Shown here in pieces: positions 44,787-53,295 of a DNA stretch of 64,000 nucleotides. The notes under the pieces are model-generated. The model worked only from the letters and a program-made list of their open reading frames with translations, made no database searches and was not told where the DNA came from. Position 1 is the first letter of the stretch. Every line of letters starts with the position of its first letter. The translations under genes and the position numbers were made by a program. This DNA comes from Marinobacter iranensis (GTDB lineage: Bacteria; Pseudomonadota; Gammaproteobacteria; Pseudomonadales; Oleiphilaceae), in assembly GCF_029207565.1 (NCBI RefSeq), contig NZ_JANCMW010000012.1:1-64000 (forward strand), in the 5' to 3' direction.

Positions 44787-46172
44787 TCAGAGATTTGCCT
44801 CCGCATACTCCGCAAGCACTGATCTCGGCACACCCTGCAGGTGAATGTGCCCGCCATGACGGAAGCTTTTGAAGCGTTCGGTCATGTACGTCAGGCCTGA
44901 ACTCAGGGCGCTGAGGTAGGGGGTGTCGATCTGTGCCAGGTTGCCCAGGCAGATCACCTTGGAGCCGTTGCCGGCGCGGGTGATGATGGTCTTGATCTGG
45001 TGCGGCGTCAGGTTCTGGGATTCATCGATGATGATCAGGCTGTGCTGGAAGCTGCGGCCCCGTATGTAATTCATGGATTTGAAGTGCAGTGGCACCTTGC
45101 TGAGGATGTAGTCCACGCTGGCGGTCATGTTCTCGTCGTCTTCGTGGAGGGCTTCCAGGTTGTCCACTATGGCGCCCAGCCAGGGCTCCATTTTTTCCGC
45201 CTCGGTGCCGGGCAGGAAGCCGATGTCTTCGTCCAGGCCTTGGGTGCTGCGGGTGGCAATGATGCGTTTGTAGATCTTGCTGGCAACCGTCATTTCAATA
45301 CAGGCGGCCAGTGCCAGGATGGTTTTACCGGAGCCGGCGGAACCGGTGAGATTCACCAGGTGGATGTCCGGGTCCAGCAGCAGGTTTAGGGCAATGGCCT
45401 GGTAGATGTCCCGTGGCACCAGTCCCCAGACTTCCTCATGCATCAGGTCGTGCTGGTGCAGGTCGCGGATGACAATCTTGCCGTCGCCGACATCGGAAAC
45501 CTTGCCCACGAACCCCTGCTCATCAATCACGAACTCGTTAATGGTGAGTTTGGCCAGGTCGCCTTCGCGGCGCAGGATGTGTTCGGTGATGCCCTCCCGC
45601 TGGATGGTTTCCACTTTTTCGATGGTGTCCCAGAAGGAGTTGGGGAATTCCTTGTATCCCTTGGGCAGCAGGTCGATGTCGTCCAGCAGCATGTCGTTGT
45701 GGTAGTCCTGGGCTTCCACGCCGAAGCCCCGGGCCTTCAGTCGCATGTTGATGTCCTTGCTGACAAGGATAATGTCCCGCGACTTGTGGCGGTTTTGCAG
45801 GGCCGCCAGGGTGTTGATGATCTTGTTGTCGTTGAGGTGCTCCGGCAGGCCGTGGTTGCCCTGGTAGTCTGTGCTCATCAGTATCGATAACGTCCCAAGA
45901 GGCTCTGCCTTCTTGCCGCGGACGATGGGTACGCCTTTCTCGATCTCTCCGGGGCTGGCGTCACCCAGCAACTTGTCGATGTTGCGGATGGCCTGGCGGC
46001 AATCGGCGGCGACCGCCTGTTTGCCGGATTTGAGACTGTCGAGTTCTTCAAGGACTGTCATCGGAATGATGACGTCATGTTCTTCAAAGTTCAGGAGGGC
46101 GTTCGGATCGTGGATGAGGACGTTGGTGTCGAGGACATACATCTTTCTGCGAGCCTGCGGTGCTCTTGGCAT
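44787..46172 (-). CDS. PIN-PhoH fusion ATPase (PhoH family)
   Basis: This 461-residue protein has an N-terminal PIN nuclease-like domain (YVLDTNVLIHDPNAL, with acidic residues at KDINMRLK) and a C-terminal PhoH ATPase/helicase domain. The latter shows Walker A LTGSAGSGKTILALAA and Walker B SLIIIDESQNLTPHQ. This is the chromosomal YlaK/PhoH2-like architecture, linked to RNA unwinding and cleavage. The substrate here is unknown. It converges with tctA, with 71 bases between them holding a GC-rich imperfect hairpin. Confidence 0.93.
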   Translation of the reverse strand: MPRAPQARRKMYVLDTNVLIHDPNALLNFEEHDVIIPMTVLEELDSLKSGKQAVAADCRQAIRNIDKLLGDASPGEIEKGVPIVRGKKAEPLGTLSILMSTDYQGNHGLPEHLNDNKIINTLAALQNRHKSRDIILVSKDINMRLKARGFGVEAQDYHNDMLLDDIDLLPKGYKEFPNSFWDTIEKVETIQREGITEHILRREGDLAKLTINEFVIDEQGFVGKVSDVGDGKIVIRDLHQHDLMHEEVWGLVPRDIYQAIALNLLLDPDIHLVNLTGSAGSGKTILALAACIEMTVASKIYKRIIATRSTQGLDEDIGFLPGTEAEKMEPWLGAIVDNLEALHEDDENMTASVDYILSKVPLHFKSMNYIRGRSFQHSLIIIDESQNLTPHQIKTIITRAGNGSKVICLGNLAQIDTPYLSALSSGLTYMTERFKSFRHGGHIHLQGVPRSVLAEYAEANL

Positions 46173-46192
46173 AGGGTGTGATACCTCTCTGG

Positions 46193-46684
46193 TCAGCCGT
46201 TCCCGGCACAGCGGTTGGTGAGCTCCTGGTCGGAGATCAGTTTGAGCATGTCATACGTAGTCACAATACCGGTGATCTTCTCGTCTTTGGTGATGAAAAT
46301 CCGGTGCAGGTGTTCACGCATCATGATATCGGCAATGTCGCGCACGGGCGTTTGCTCGTCAACCGATAAAACGATAGGGGTCATGATATCGCGCACTTCC
46401 ACAGGCACCTTGCCCATTTCCTCAAAAATGGCCATACGGAGGCGACGGGCTTCCTGTTCCTCTTCCGGGGTCATGCGGGTATCGGTTTCGGAGCGGCTGG
46501 CGTTCCAGCGAAACTCGGTGATGTCCTTGAGGGTGGCAATGCCGACGATTTCGCCGGTTTCATCGGTAACCGGGCTGCCGGTGATCTCGTTGTCGGTAAG
46601 GAACCTGGCCAGATGGTCCATTGTCCATGACTGGGGTACGGCCTTGATGCTCGGGGTCATGATCTCGTAAGCGAGAACGGTCAT
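46193..46684 (-). CDS. CBS-domain pair protein
   Basis: This 163-residue protein is made of two CBS domains. The first covers about 1-60 (AYEIMTPSIKAVPQSWTMDH, ITGSPVTDETGEIVGIAT) and the second about 95-155 (VRDIMTPIVLSVDEQTPVRD, HRIFITKDEKITGIVTTYD). CBS pairs bind adenosyl ligands such as AMP or ATP. No catalytic domain is attached. It lies 20 bases upstream of phoH on the same strand, so co-transcription is likely. Its partner is unknown. Confidence 0.92.
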   Translation of the reverse strand: MTVLAYEIMTPSIKAVPQSWTMDHLARFLTDNEITGSPVTDETGEIVGIATLKDITEFRWNASRSETDTRMTPEEEQEARRLRMAIFEEMGKVPVEVRDIMTPIVLSVDEQTPVRDIADIMMREHLHRIFITKDEKITGIVTTYDMLKLISDQELTNRCAGNG

Positions 46685-46742
46685 TTACGATTCGGCTCCG
46701 TTAACAGGTCCTTTGCAAAAGAGCTTAGCTGTAACAGCCTGG

Positions 46743-47492
46743 CTAGTCATCCCCTGATTGGGGTTTGGGCACCACATTTTTCAGTTTACCACTGCTGTCG
46801 TAAACCAGTTCGTGGTTCTGGTAGCGTTCCCATCGTGCCACCCGTTCCAGTTGTTCCATGGAACGAATGGGAATGTCCACCAGCAGGGTGTTTACCAGCC
46901 AGCCGGGTATCGAGCCGTTGGGTTCGGTGTGTTGTACCCAGATCATGTGGGTCTGGTCGCCCTCGGGGATGAAGCGGTACAAAGTGTCGGATTTGTCCAC
47001 ACGGATGTGGCCATCTTCTTCCTCGCGCCGGTCCGGTATGGCATTGAGGTTCATCACCACTTCGCCGTCACTTTTCTCGCCGTGGGTGCGAATGCGAAGT
47101 ACGTAATCCCTGTCGGTGACGGGCCAGGGCATATCATTCACGGAGTAGGCGTAGCGGTCGTGAAAATTACCGTCCCCAAATGCGTAGGACTCAGAGCAGT
47201 TGTGTACCCACTCAACGCAGGATTGCGGGTTGATCATGACGGCCATGAGATTTTCAATGGGTACGTCGAGGATGGCTTCGGCCTTGAACGCCTGAAAGCT
47301 GGAATCCGGCTGGTCAATAGTGAACACGCGAATGTTGTCGGTTTCCTTGCGAAGGCTCCAGCCTTCTGCATTCTCATCCGGTAGCCCGGCCTGTGCCGCG
47401 CCCGCTGCGATGGTGGAAACAACGGCTGCCATCAGCAACATGGCCAGTGCGGAAGCCGGTCGGGCAACGCCCCGGGCCTTCAGATTCTGCAT
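46743..47492 (-). CDS. START/SRPBCC-domain secreted protein
   Basis: This 249-residue protein has an N-terminal signal peptide ending near AAQAG. It then has a START-type lipid-binding fold, with WSLRKETDNIRVFTIDQPD, NPQSCVEWVHNCSESYAF, WPVTDRDYVLRIR and IPGWLVNTLLVDIPIRSMEQ. START-domain proteins bind hydrophobic ligands. The periplasmic location is inferred from the signal. It is upstream of the CBS and phoH genes on the same strand. Confidence 0.88.
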   Translation of the reverse strand: MQNLKARGVARPASALAMLLMAAVVSTIAAGAAQAGLPDENAEGWSLRKETDNIRVFTIDQPDSSFQAFKAEAILDVPIENLMAVMINPQSCVEWVHNCSESYAFGDGNFHDRYAYSVNDMPWPVTDRDYVLRIRTHGEKSDGEVVMNLNAIPDRREEEDGHIRVDKSDTLYRFIPEGDQTHMIWVQHTEPNGSIPGWLVNTLLVDIPIRSMEQLERVARWERYQNHELVYDSSGKLKNVVPKPQSGDD

Positions 47493-47645
47493 GGGTTACG
47501 CATCCTTGGAAATATCGGGGCGAGTCTACCACGACTGATGTCTCACCAACCTGTTGCGATCGGGGGATTGTGAACTGGGTAACCGACTGAAATCCCGCAG
47601 GTAACTTTTGGCCTGATTTGATGGGAATGATGGGCAGGGTGAAGC

Positions 47646-47672
47646 AACCCCAGCAGGCAGGCTGCCGGGGTT
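47646..47672 (-). terminator. Hairpin after minE
   Basis: AACCCC-A-GCAG (47646-47656) pairs with CTGC-C-GGGGTT (47662-47672) around a 5-base loop, with one mismatch. On the minus strand it lies 23 bases past the minE stop. There is no long T-run, so termination strength is uncertain. The rest of the 200-base gap up to the START gene shows nothing else clear. Confidence 0.45.
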
Positions 47673-47694
47673 GGAGGATAAACGACGGAGCCGG

Positions 47695-47949
47695 TCAGTG
47701 CTCCGGCAGGGTCACGTTCAGTTCCAGTACCGAACAGCTGTCGTTGCGGTCAACTTCCACCTGAACCATGTCGTCACTGATCTGAACGTACTTGCGGATG
47801 ACCTCAAGCAGCTCTTTCTGCAACGCTGGCAGGTAGTCCGGCTGTTCACGCTGGCCCCGCTCATGGGCAACGATGATCTGGAGTCGTTCCTTGGCAACGC
47901 TGGCGGACCGGTTGTTCTTCTTGCTCTTGAAATAGTCGAAGAAACTCAT
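47695..47949 (-). CDS. minE: Cell division topological specificity factor MinE
   Basis: This 84-residue protein drives MinD oscillation. The N-terminal membrane-binding and anti-MinCD region is MSFFDYFKSKK followed by SASVAKERLQIIVAHER. The C-terminal topological domain contains YLPALQKELLEVIRKYVQ. It is three bases downstream of minD. Length is normal. Confidence 0.98.
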   Translation of the reverse strand: MSFFDYFKSKKNNRSASVAKERLQIIVAHERGQREQPDYLPALQKELLEVIRKYVQISDDMVQVEVDRNDSCSVLELNVTLPEH

Positions 47950-47952
47950 CCG

Positions 47953-48765
47953 TCAGCCCCCCTTGAACATCCGTGAGAAGAAACCCTTTTTCTGGGAAGA
48001 CATAAAGCGATGCTCGCGCTCTTCACCTAGCAGACGGGCAACGGCATCTTCATAGGCCTGCCCCGCATCACTGTCTTCCTCGAGTATCACGGGAAGCCCC
48101 TGGTTGGAGGCGTTCAATACCACCTGGGACTCGGGAATCACGCCCAGCAGGGGGATGGCGAGGATTTCCTCCACGTCGGCCACGGAAAGCATTTCACCCC
48201 GTTGTACCCGGTCCGGGTTGTAGCGGGACAGTAGCAGGTGCTCCTTGACCGGATCTTGCCCCATCTCTGCGCGGCGGGACTTGCTCTGCAGGATGCCCAG
48301 AATGCGGTCGGAATCCCGTACCGAAGACACCTCCGGATTGGTGACCACAATGGCCTCGTCAGCATAATACAGCGCCATCAGGGCGCCATGCTCAATGCCG
48401 GCGGGTGAATCACAGACAATGTAGTCAAACCGCTCGGACAGCTCGTTGATGACTTTTTCAACGCCGTCTTTGGTCAGGGCTTCCTTCTCCCGGGTCTGGG
48501 AGGCCGGCAGGATGTAGAGGGTATCGACCCGCTTGTCCCGGATCAGGGCCTGGTTGAGTGTGGCTTCGCCCTGGATCACATTCACGAAGTCGTACACCAC
48601 CCTGCGTTCGCAGTTCATGATGAGATCCAGGTTGCGCAGGCCCACGTCGAAATCGATAACCACGGTTTTGTGGCCCCGCTTCGCCAGGCCGGTGCTGATA
48701 GAGGCGCTGGTTGTGGTTTTACCTACGCCACCTTTTCCTGAGGTAACGACAATGATTCTAGCCAA
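47953..48765 (-). CDS. minD: Septum site-determining ATPase MinD
   Basis: This 270-residue membrane ATPase carries MinC to the cell poles. The deviant Walker A is SGKGGVGKTT, with the signature Lys. The Asp-containing VIDFDVGLRNLDLIMNCE follows. The C-terminal amphipathic membrane helix is KKGFFSRMFKG. It lies between minC and minE in the usual order. Confidence 0.98.
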   Translation of the reverse strand: MARIIVVTSGKGGVGKTTTSASISTGLAKRGHKTVVIDFDVGLRNLDLIMNCERRVVYDFVNVIQGEATLNQALIRDKRVDTLYILPASQTREKEALTKDGVEKVINELSERFDYIVCDSPAGIEHGALMALYYADEAIVVTNPEVSSVRDSDRILGILQSKSRRAEMGQDPVKEHLLLSRYNPDRVQRGEMLSVADVEEILAIPLLGVIPESQVVLNASNQGLPVILEEDSDAGQAYEDAVARLLGEEREHRFMSSQKKGFFSRMFKGG

Positions 48766-48830
48766 GGTTGCATTCCTGTTTTGCGGTGGATTCGTCGTTT
48801 TCCCCGCCTGCGCGGGTAGTTACGTTCTCG

Positions 48831-49568
48831 TCAGGCCTTTTCCAGTGGCGTTACCACCAGCAGGTCTTCCCTGAGCTGGATCTGTACGGCGGTTTTCCAT
48901 CCGTTGTCCTGAAGATCTTCGGAGATTTTATAGTGTCCGGCGATGGACACAAGCTCTGCTTCAAGAGACTGGCAGAAGACCCTTGCATGCTCAGCCCCAT
49001 GAATGCCCGCCAGGGCCCGCCCGCGCAGTGGTCCGTATACGTGAACATTACCGGCTGCCAATACCTCGGCACCAGCCTGTACCGGCGCCAGGACAATCAG
49101 GTCACCATCAGGGGCGTAGACCTGTTGGCCGGAGCGGACCGGCTGGTTGATGATTTTCGCCGGGGTCGGGCTGTCGGGGGCTTCGGCCGCTGGCGTGTCG
49201 GCAGCCGGCCCGGTATCGATTTCACGGTCCCGCTGGTTGCCGCCGGGCAGAAGTGCCAGTGACGCGCCGCGAGCCAGTCGACGCTGGTCATCGTTGCCAC
49301 CGCGCACGCCGATCACATGGATATTGTGGCGGCGGCAAGTGCCGATAATCTTGAAGAAGTCCAGTTCACTGCTAAGCCCTTCGTACCTTTCCAGGCTGAT
49401 GATCAGGGGAATGTCCTTGAAGAAGCCCGGCGCCTGGCTGATCTTGTCCCTGAGGGTGGTTTCAAACTCGTCGTTGTCAAAAAAATACAGCTCCAGCGAG
49501 GTCATGGAAACGCTGGCACTTTTTAGCTGGAAGCACTGTTTTACCCCGGGTACGGCGGTTTCGCTCAT
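48831..49568 (-). CDS. minC: Septum site-determining protein MinC
   Basis: This 245-residue FtsZ assembly inhibitor has an N-terminal MinC domain (LELYFFDNDEFETTLRDK) and a Pro/Ala/Asp-rich linker near residues 115-135. The C-terminal beta-helix domain carries PVRSGQQVYAPDGDLIVLAP and HVYGPLRGRALAG. Its ATG overlaps the stop of a HopJ-like gene by 4 bases, so the min genes appear to be translated from a longer operon. Confidence 0.96.
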   Translation of the reverse strand: MSETAVPGVKQCFQLKSASVSMTSLELYFFDNDEFETTLRDKISQAPGFFKDIPLIISLERYEGLSSELDFFKIIGTCRRHNIHVIGVRGGNDDQRRLARGASLALLPGGNQRDREIDTGPAADTPAAEAPDSPTPAKIINQPVRSGQQVYAPDGDLIVLAPVQAGAEVLAAGNVHVYGPLRGRALAGIHGAEHARVFCQSLEAELVSIAGHYKISEDLQDNGWKTAVQIQLREDLLVVTPLEKA

Positions 49569-49954
49569 GGATGGGTCTCTTCCGTGGTGTCGTCCTGGGT
49601 GGTGGCAGGGCGCTGGCGAAGCGCCTGGCCGTCAAAGTGAATGCCGGACCAACCGGTGCCGATAAACTGGCGGATATTGCCGTGGCTTTCGCCTGCCGGC
49701 TCATCCAGAACCTGCCGGTAATGCTGCGCAAACAGGCGCAGGGTGTCGGCCTCATTCAGGCTGCAGTACTGGGCCAGGGCAAATACCCGGCAGGAGCCGG
49801 CATTCTCGCCGGCGCCATTGTACAACGGGCCGTTGTGAAACCCGGTGGGCTGATACTCAAAAAAGCGGTCAATCAGGGCCAGGGTGTCATCAAAGTCGCC
49901 ATGGCCGGCGTCTACCGACGCCAGATGTATGCGAACCGCGTCATTGAGATTCAT
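49565..49954 (-). CDS. HopJ-family protein
   Basis: This 129-residue protein matches the family named after the Pseudomonas HopJ effector: DTLALIDRFFEYQPTGFHNG, NAGSCRVFALAQYCSLNEA and HGNIRQFIGTGWSGIHFDG. The family occurs widely in bacteria without type III secretion, so an effector role is not implied. No signal peptide is visible. It overlaps the DUF1244 gene upstream and minC downstream, each by 4 bases. ATG 49954 is chosen for that overlap and for family length. Confidence 0.85.
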   Translation of the reverse strand: MNLNDAVRIHLASVDAGHGDFDDTLALIDRFFEYQPTGFHNGPLYNGAGENAGSCRVFALAQYCSLNEADTLRLFAQHYRQVLDEPAGESHGNIRQFIGTGWSGIHFDGQALRQRPATTQDDTTEETHP

Positions 49955-50232
49955 GCGCCGTGATCCTGTTTCGGGCCTTGCTGATAGCGGGCTTTCCACT
50001 GGTCGTAAGGCATGCCGTAGATGATTTCGCGGGCGTCCGGGTCAGAAAGATCGAAGCCTCTCTCGGCAGCCTCGGCGCGATACCATTTGGAAAGACAGTT
50101 GCGGCAGAACCCGGCCAGGTTCATCAGGTCGATGTTCTGGACCTCGGTGTGTTCACGCAGGTGGCTGACCAACTTTCGAAAAGCGGCGGCTTCAATTTCC
50201 GTCTGTGATTGTTCGGGGATCGGGTTTGTCAT
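49951..50232 (-). CDS. DUF1244-family protein
   Basis: This small 93-residue protein has the DUF1244 core: NIDLMNLAGFCRNCLSKWYR, AREIIYGMPYDQWKARYQ. The two Cys in CRNC are conserved and may bind metal. Function is unknown. It is the first gene of the series leading into hopJ-like and minCDE. Its start is 86 bases from the LexA box shared with dinB, so damage control of this series is possible. Confidence 0.88.
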   Translation of the reverse strand: MTNPIPEQSQTEIEAAAFRKLVSHLREHTEVQNIDLMNLAGFCRNCLSKWYRAEAAERGFDLSDPDAREIIYGMPYDQWKARYQQGPKQDHGA

Positions 50233-50317
50233 GATTGCTCACACTTGTCTTTGTCGTCGTTGGGAGTTGCTATATAGAACTCCTGACATTCTCGGCATGT
50301 TACCGTAAGATACAAGG

Positions 50318-50333
50318 CTGTACATATGTACAG
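50318..50333. promoter_or_regulatory. LexA (SOS) box upstream of dinB
   Basis: CTGTACATATGTACAG is a perfect palindrome fitting the gammaproteobacterial LexA consensus CTGT-N8-ACAG. It ends 23 bases before the dinB start codon, so LexA would block the promoter. The site lies in the divergent gap with the DUF1244 gene. Confidence 0.85.
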
Positions 50334-50356
50334 ATAATTTACCCGATTGAAGAGTC

Positions 50357-51421
50357 ATGGCCCAGCGCAAGATTATCCATGTAGATTGCGACTGCTTCTA
50401 CGCTGCCGTGGAAATGCGGGACGATCCCTCATTAAGGGAGGTTCCGCTGGCGGTGGGTGGCGATGGTGGCCGCGGCGTGGTTACCACCTGCAATTATAAA
50501 GCGAGGGCGTTTGGCGTGCGCTCCGCCATGCCCGGTGGCGAAGCACGGCGTCTGTGCCCCGGGTTGGTGACCGTGCCGCCAGACATGGCTAGATATAGAG
50601 CGGTGTCGAAACAGGTGATGGCGATTCTGAGGGAGTTGACCGATCTGGTGGAGCCATTGTCTCTGGACGAGGCTTTTCTGGATGTCAGCGAGGTGACGGA
50701 CCACAAGGGCAGCGCCACGCTGATGGCGCAATACCTGCGCAAGCGGGTGAAGGACGAGGTAGGTATTACCATTTCTGCTGGCGTGGCTCCCAATAAATTT
50801 TTGGCAAAGATTGCCAGCGACTGGAAAAAGCCCGATGGCCTGTTTGTCATCCGTCCGGAGGATGTGGACGGCTTCGTGCAGGATCTGAAGGTGGAAAAAC
50901 TGTTCGGGGTGGGGCAGGTGACGGCCGGCAAGCTTCACGCCCTGGGGGCCGCCACCTGCGGCGACCTGCAGAACACTCCCGCTGATGTCCTGCTGGAAAA
51001 ATTCGGCAAACAGGGATACCGGCTACGGGAGATGGCCTTTGGCCGGGATAACCGCGATGTGGTGGTGTCCCGCATCGCCAAGTCCGTCAGTGTGGAGCGC
51101 ACCTTTTCCCAGGATCTTCCGGACAAGCGCGCCTGCGAGTCGGTGATGGCGTCATTGGTGGCGGACCTGAATCTCAGGCTCAGCCGCAAGGCCGGCCGCA
51201 AACCTATCCACAAGCTGTTTATCAAGATTCGCTACAGCGACTTTTCCACCCATACCCTGGAGCGTGTGCGGGAACAAATCCGGGAGCCGGCGCTGGAGGA
51301 CTACCAGCCGCTGCTGGATGAACTGGTCACCGATACCGGGCGGGCGGTGCGTTTGTTGGGTCTGGGCGTGAGGTTCCGTAACGATGAATCGCCCGTTATG
51401 CAACTGCGGCTATTTGATTGA
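50357..51421 (+). CDS. dinB: DNA polymerase IV (Y-family)
   Basis: This 354-residue translesion polymerase has the catalytic acidic residues in HVDCDCFYAAVEMRD and PLSLDEAFLDVS. The thumb region LFGVGQVTAGKLHALG and the little-finger domain follow. The C-terminus ends in MQLRLFD, a beta-clamp-binding motif. A perfect LexA box just upstream indicates SOS control. Its last 26 bases overlap the 3' end of the convergent PAP2 gene. Confidence 0.97.
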   Translation: MAQRKIIHVDCDCFYAAVEMRDDPSLREVPLAVGGDGGRGVVTTCNYKARAFGVRSAMPGGEARRLCPGLVTVPPDMARYRAVSKQVMAILRELTDLVEPLSLDEAFLDVSEVTDHKGSATLMAQYLRKRVKDEVGITISAGVAPNKFLAKIASDWKKPDGLFVIRPEDVDGFVQDLKVEKLFGVGQVTAGKLHALGAATCGDLQNTPADVLLEKFGKQGYRLREMAFGRDNRDVVVSRIAKSVSVERTFSQDLPDKRACESVMASLVADLNLRLSRKAGRKPIHKLFIKIRYSDFSTHTLERVREQIREPALEDYQPLLDELVTDTGRAVRLLGLGVRFRNDESPVMQLRLFD

Positions 51422-51971
51422 AGACATCAAACAGGCCATAAACCGACGCCAGGCCCAGGCACCCGCCAATCAGGGCGCCGGCAGCGACATCACTGGGGTA
51501 GTGCAGGCCGAGAACCACCCGGGAAGCGGCAACGCTCATGGTGAAGGGCAGTAGCATCCAGGCCAGTTCCGGCGTGGTCATGGCCAGCACGGTATTGAAA
51601 CAGACAGCGTGCAGGGTATGGCCGGAGGGAAAACTGTAGCGATCCAGTGGCGGGGTACCGCAATTAATCGACGGGAACGATATAAACGGTCGTTCGCGAA
51701 TCAGCCAACGCTTTAGCAGCTTGTAGGTGAGAGTGCAGGTCAGCCCGGTGGCAACCATCAGCAAGGCAATCGCCAGCCCGTCCTGCGGCCTCAGCAGTGG
51801 TATGGCCAGTATCACCAGATACCAGAGCCAGCCGTCACCCAGCCGGCTTACAACTTTGAAGTAACCCAGTACCGGCCGGAACCTCAGGGTCTGGTTGATG
51901 GACCGGCAGAGGGCGAACTCCCTCTGATCCACCACACTAAAGAAGCGAGATGCCTTGCTTGTTGAGGGCAT
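51396..51971 (-). CDS. PAP2-family membrane phosphatase
   Basis: This 191-residue membrane protein has the three acid-phosphatase motifs: KRWLIRERP, SFPSGHTLHAV and SRVVLGLHYPSDV. Several helices surround them. Such enzymes dephosphorylate lipid phosphates, for example phosphatidate or undecaprenyl pyrophosphate. It starts inside the 3' end of the GT4 gene (35-base overlap), so the two are coupled. Its stop lies inside dinB. Confidence 0.92.
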   Translation of the reverse strand: MPSTSKASRFFSVVDQREFALCRSINQTLRFRPVLGYFKVVSRLGDGWLWYLVILAIPLLRPQDGLAIALLMVATGLTCTLTYKLLKRWLIRERPFISFPSINCGTPPLDRYSFPSGHTLHAVCFNTVLAMTTPELAWMLLPFTMSVAASRVVLGLHYPSDVAAGALIGGCLGLASVYGLFDVFNQIAAVA

Positions 51972-53184
51972 TGTAGGCGGTCCTTTGTGGCTGGTTCAGT
52001 ATCAGATGCTCGAATTGTTCAATCTGGGTGGCCCAATTCAGGTCCAGGGCATCCAGACGGGCCTGTGCACGTACCCGGTTCATAAGTGTCGGTTGATCGG
52101 CCAGGCGCAGGGCATGGTCCACAAACCCCTCGTCATTACGAAGGTGCGCCTTCATGCCGTTGTCTTCGTGGCGGATATGCTCGCTGGCGGCGGCATCGTC
52201 AAAGGCAACCACGGCCAGCCCGCTGGCCATGGCTTCGGTGACCACGTTGCCAAAGGTGTCGGTCTTGCTGGGGAACAGGAAAATATCACCAGATGCGTAG
52301 TGCCGGGCCAGGTCCTCGCCACGGCGAGTTCCCGCAAAAACGTAATCCGGATGGCGCTCCGCAAGGCGCTTCCGTAAAGGACCATCACCCACCAGGATGA
52401 ATTTCGCACAGGGGTGCAGCCCGCGTATCCGCTCAAAGCATGACACCGCCATCTGAAGATTCTTCTCGGGCGCCAGGCGACCTACATACAGAACGGCGCG
52501 GTCGTTGGGGTGTAGTCCCCATTGTTGCCTGAGTTCCGCGTCACGTTTGTGGGGTGAAAAACGGTTGCAGTCAACGCCCCGGCTCCAGATCGATGTCGGG
52601 TGAATGCCCATGTTGTGGGCAGTCTGTGCAATTTTCCGGGTCGGGACCAGAGTTATCGCAGTCCTGTTGTGGAACCAGCGGCCGTAGCTGCACAGCAGTT
52701 TTTCCAGGAATCCGGCCCCATAGTAGCGGCTGTAGGCGTGGAAATTGGTGTGGAACCCGGAACTGATCGGTATGCCGGCTTGCCTGGCCGCCGCCACGGC
52801 AGCCACGCCGAGGGGGCCCTGGGTCGCCACATAGACGGCATCCGGTCGCTCGCGCTTCCACAGCGATCTGAGAAAGCCCGGGCGGGTGATCCCGAACCTC
52901 AGGTCGCCATAACCGGGCAGCGGCAGGCCAGGCACCACATGTTCGTCGGAAAACAGGCATTCACCGGCGCCTTCAAACCGGCCTTTTGCCTCATGGCGCT
53001 GGCGCGGACGAATGATCGTCACCTTGTGGCCGTGTTGCATCAGCCCCAGGCAGAGATGCCTGAGGGTGTTGGCCACCCCATTGATTTCCGGAGGAAAGGT
53101 TTCCGAAACAATGGTAATGTGGTGCCGACGCCCTGAAACCTGGGTGATTCTGGTCACGGTGTTTCCTGTGGTTTCCTCTTTCAT
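51937..53184 (-). CDS. Glycosyltransferase family 4 protein (alpha-mannosyltransferase-like)
   Basis: This 415-residue GT-B enzyme opens with HITIVSETFPPEINGVANTL, the N-terminal acceptor motif of the MgtA-like group. It has RGVDCNRFSPHKRD, VLYVGRLAPEKNLQMAV and the donor-binding DIFLFPSKTDTFGNVVTEAM with the conserved E-x7-E acidic pair. It probably transfers a hexose to a lipid carrier; donor and acceptor are unknown. The start is taken at ATG 53184. An in-frame extension upstream lacks homology. The downstream PAP2 phosphatase suggests a shared glycolipid path. Confidence 0.9.
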   Translation of the reverse strand: MKEETTGNTVTRITQVSGRRHHITIVSETFPPEINGVANTLRHLCLGLMQHGHKVTIIRPRQRHEAKGRFEGAGECLFSDEHVVPGLPLPGYGDLRFGITRPGFLRSLWKRERPDAVYVATQGPLGVAAVAAARQAGIPISSGFHTNFHAYSRYYGAGFLEKLLCSYGRWFHNRTAITLVPTRKIAQTAHNMGIHPTSIWSRGVDCNRFSPHKRDAELRQQWGLHPNDRAVLYVGRLAPEKNLQMAVSCFERIRGLHPCAKFILVGDGPLRKRLAERHPDYVFAGTRRGEDLARHYASGDIFLFPSKTDTFGNVVTEAMASGLAVVAFDDAAASEHIRHEDNGMKAHLRNDEGFVDHALRLADQPTLMNRVRAQARLDALDLNWATQIEQFEHLILNQPQRTAYNALNKQGISLL

Positions 53185-53295
53185 GCTTCCACTATGGAAA
53201 CCTGGCATGACAGTTCCGGGACAGTCCCGTGACAATCCCTTTACCTTTTCATCAAACGACTCTTCAACGTGTCAGCAACCAAATCGGGAGGACGC

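Noticed and set aside
49565..49954. Type III secretion effector based on the HopJ name
   Set aside because: The family is widespread in bacteria without such secretion systems, no secretion genes are nearby, and the gene is fused into the min operon.
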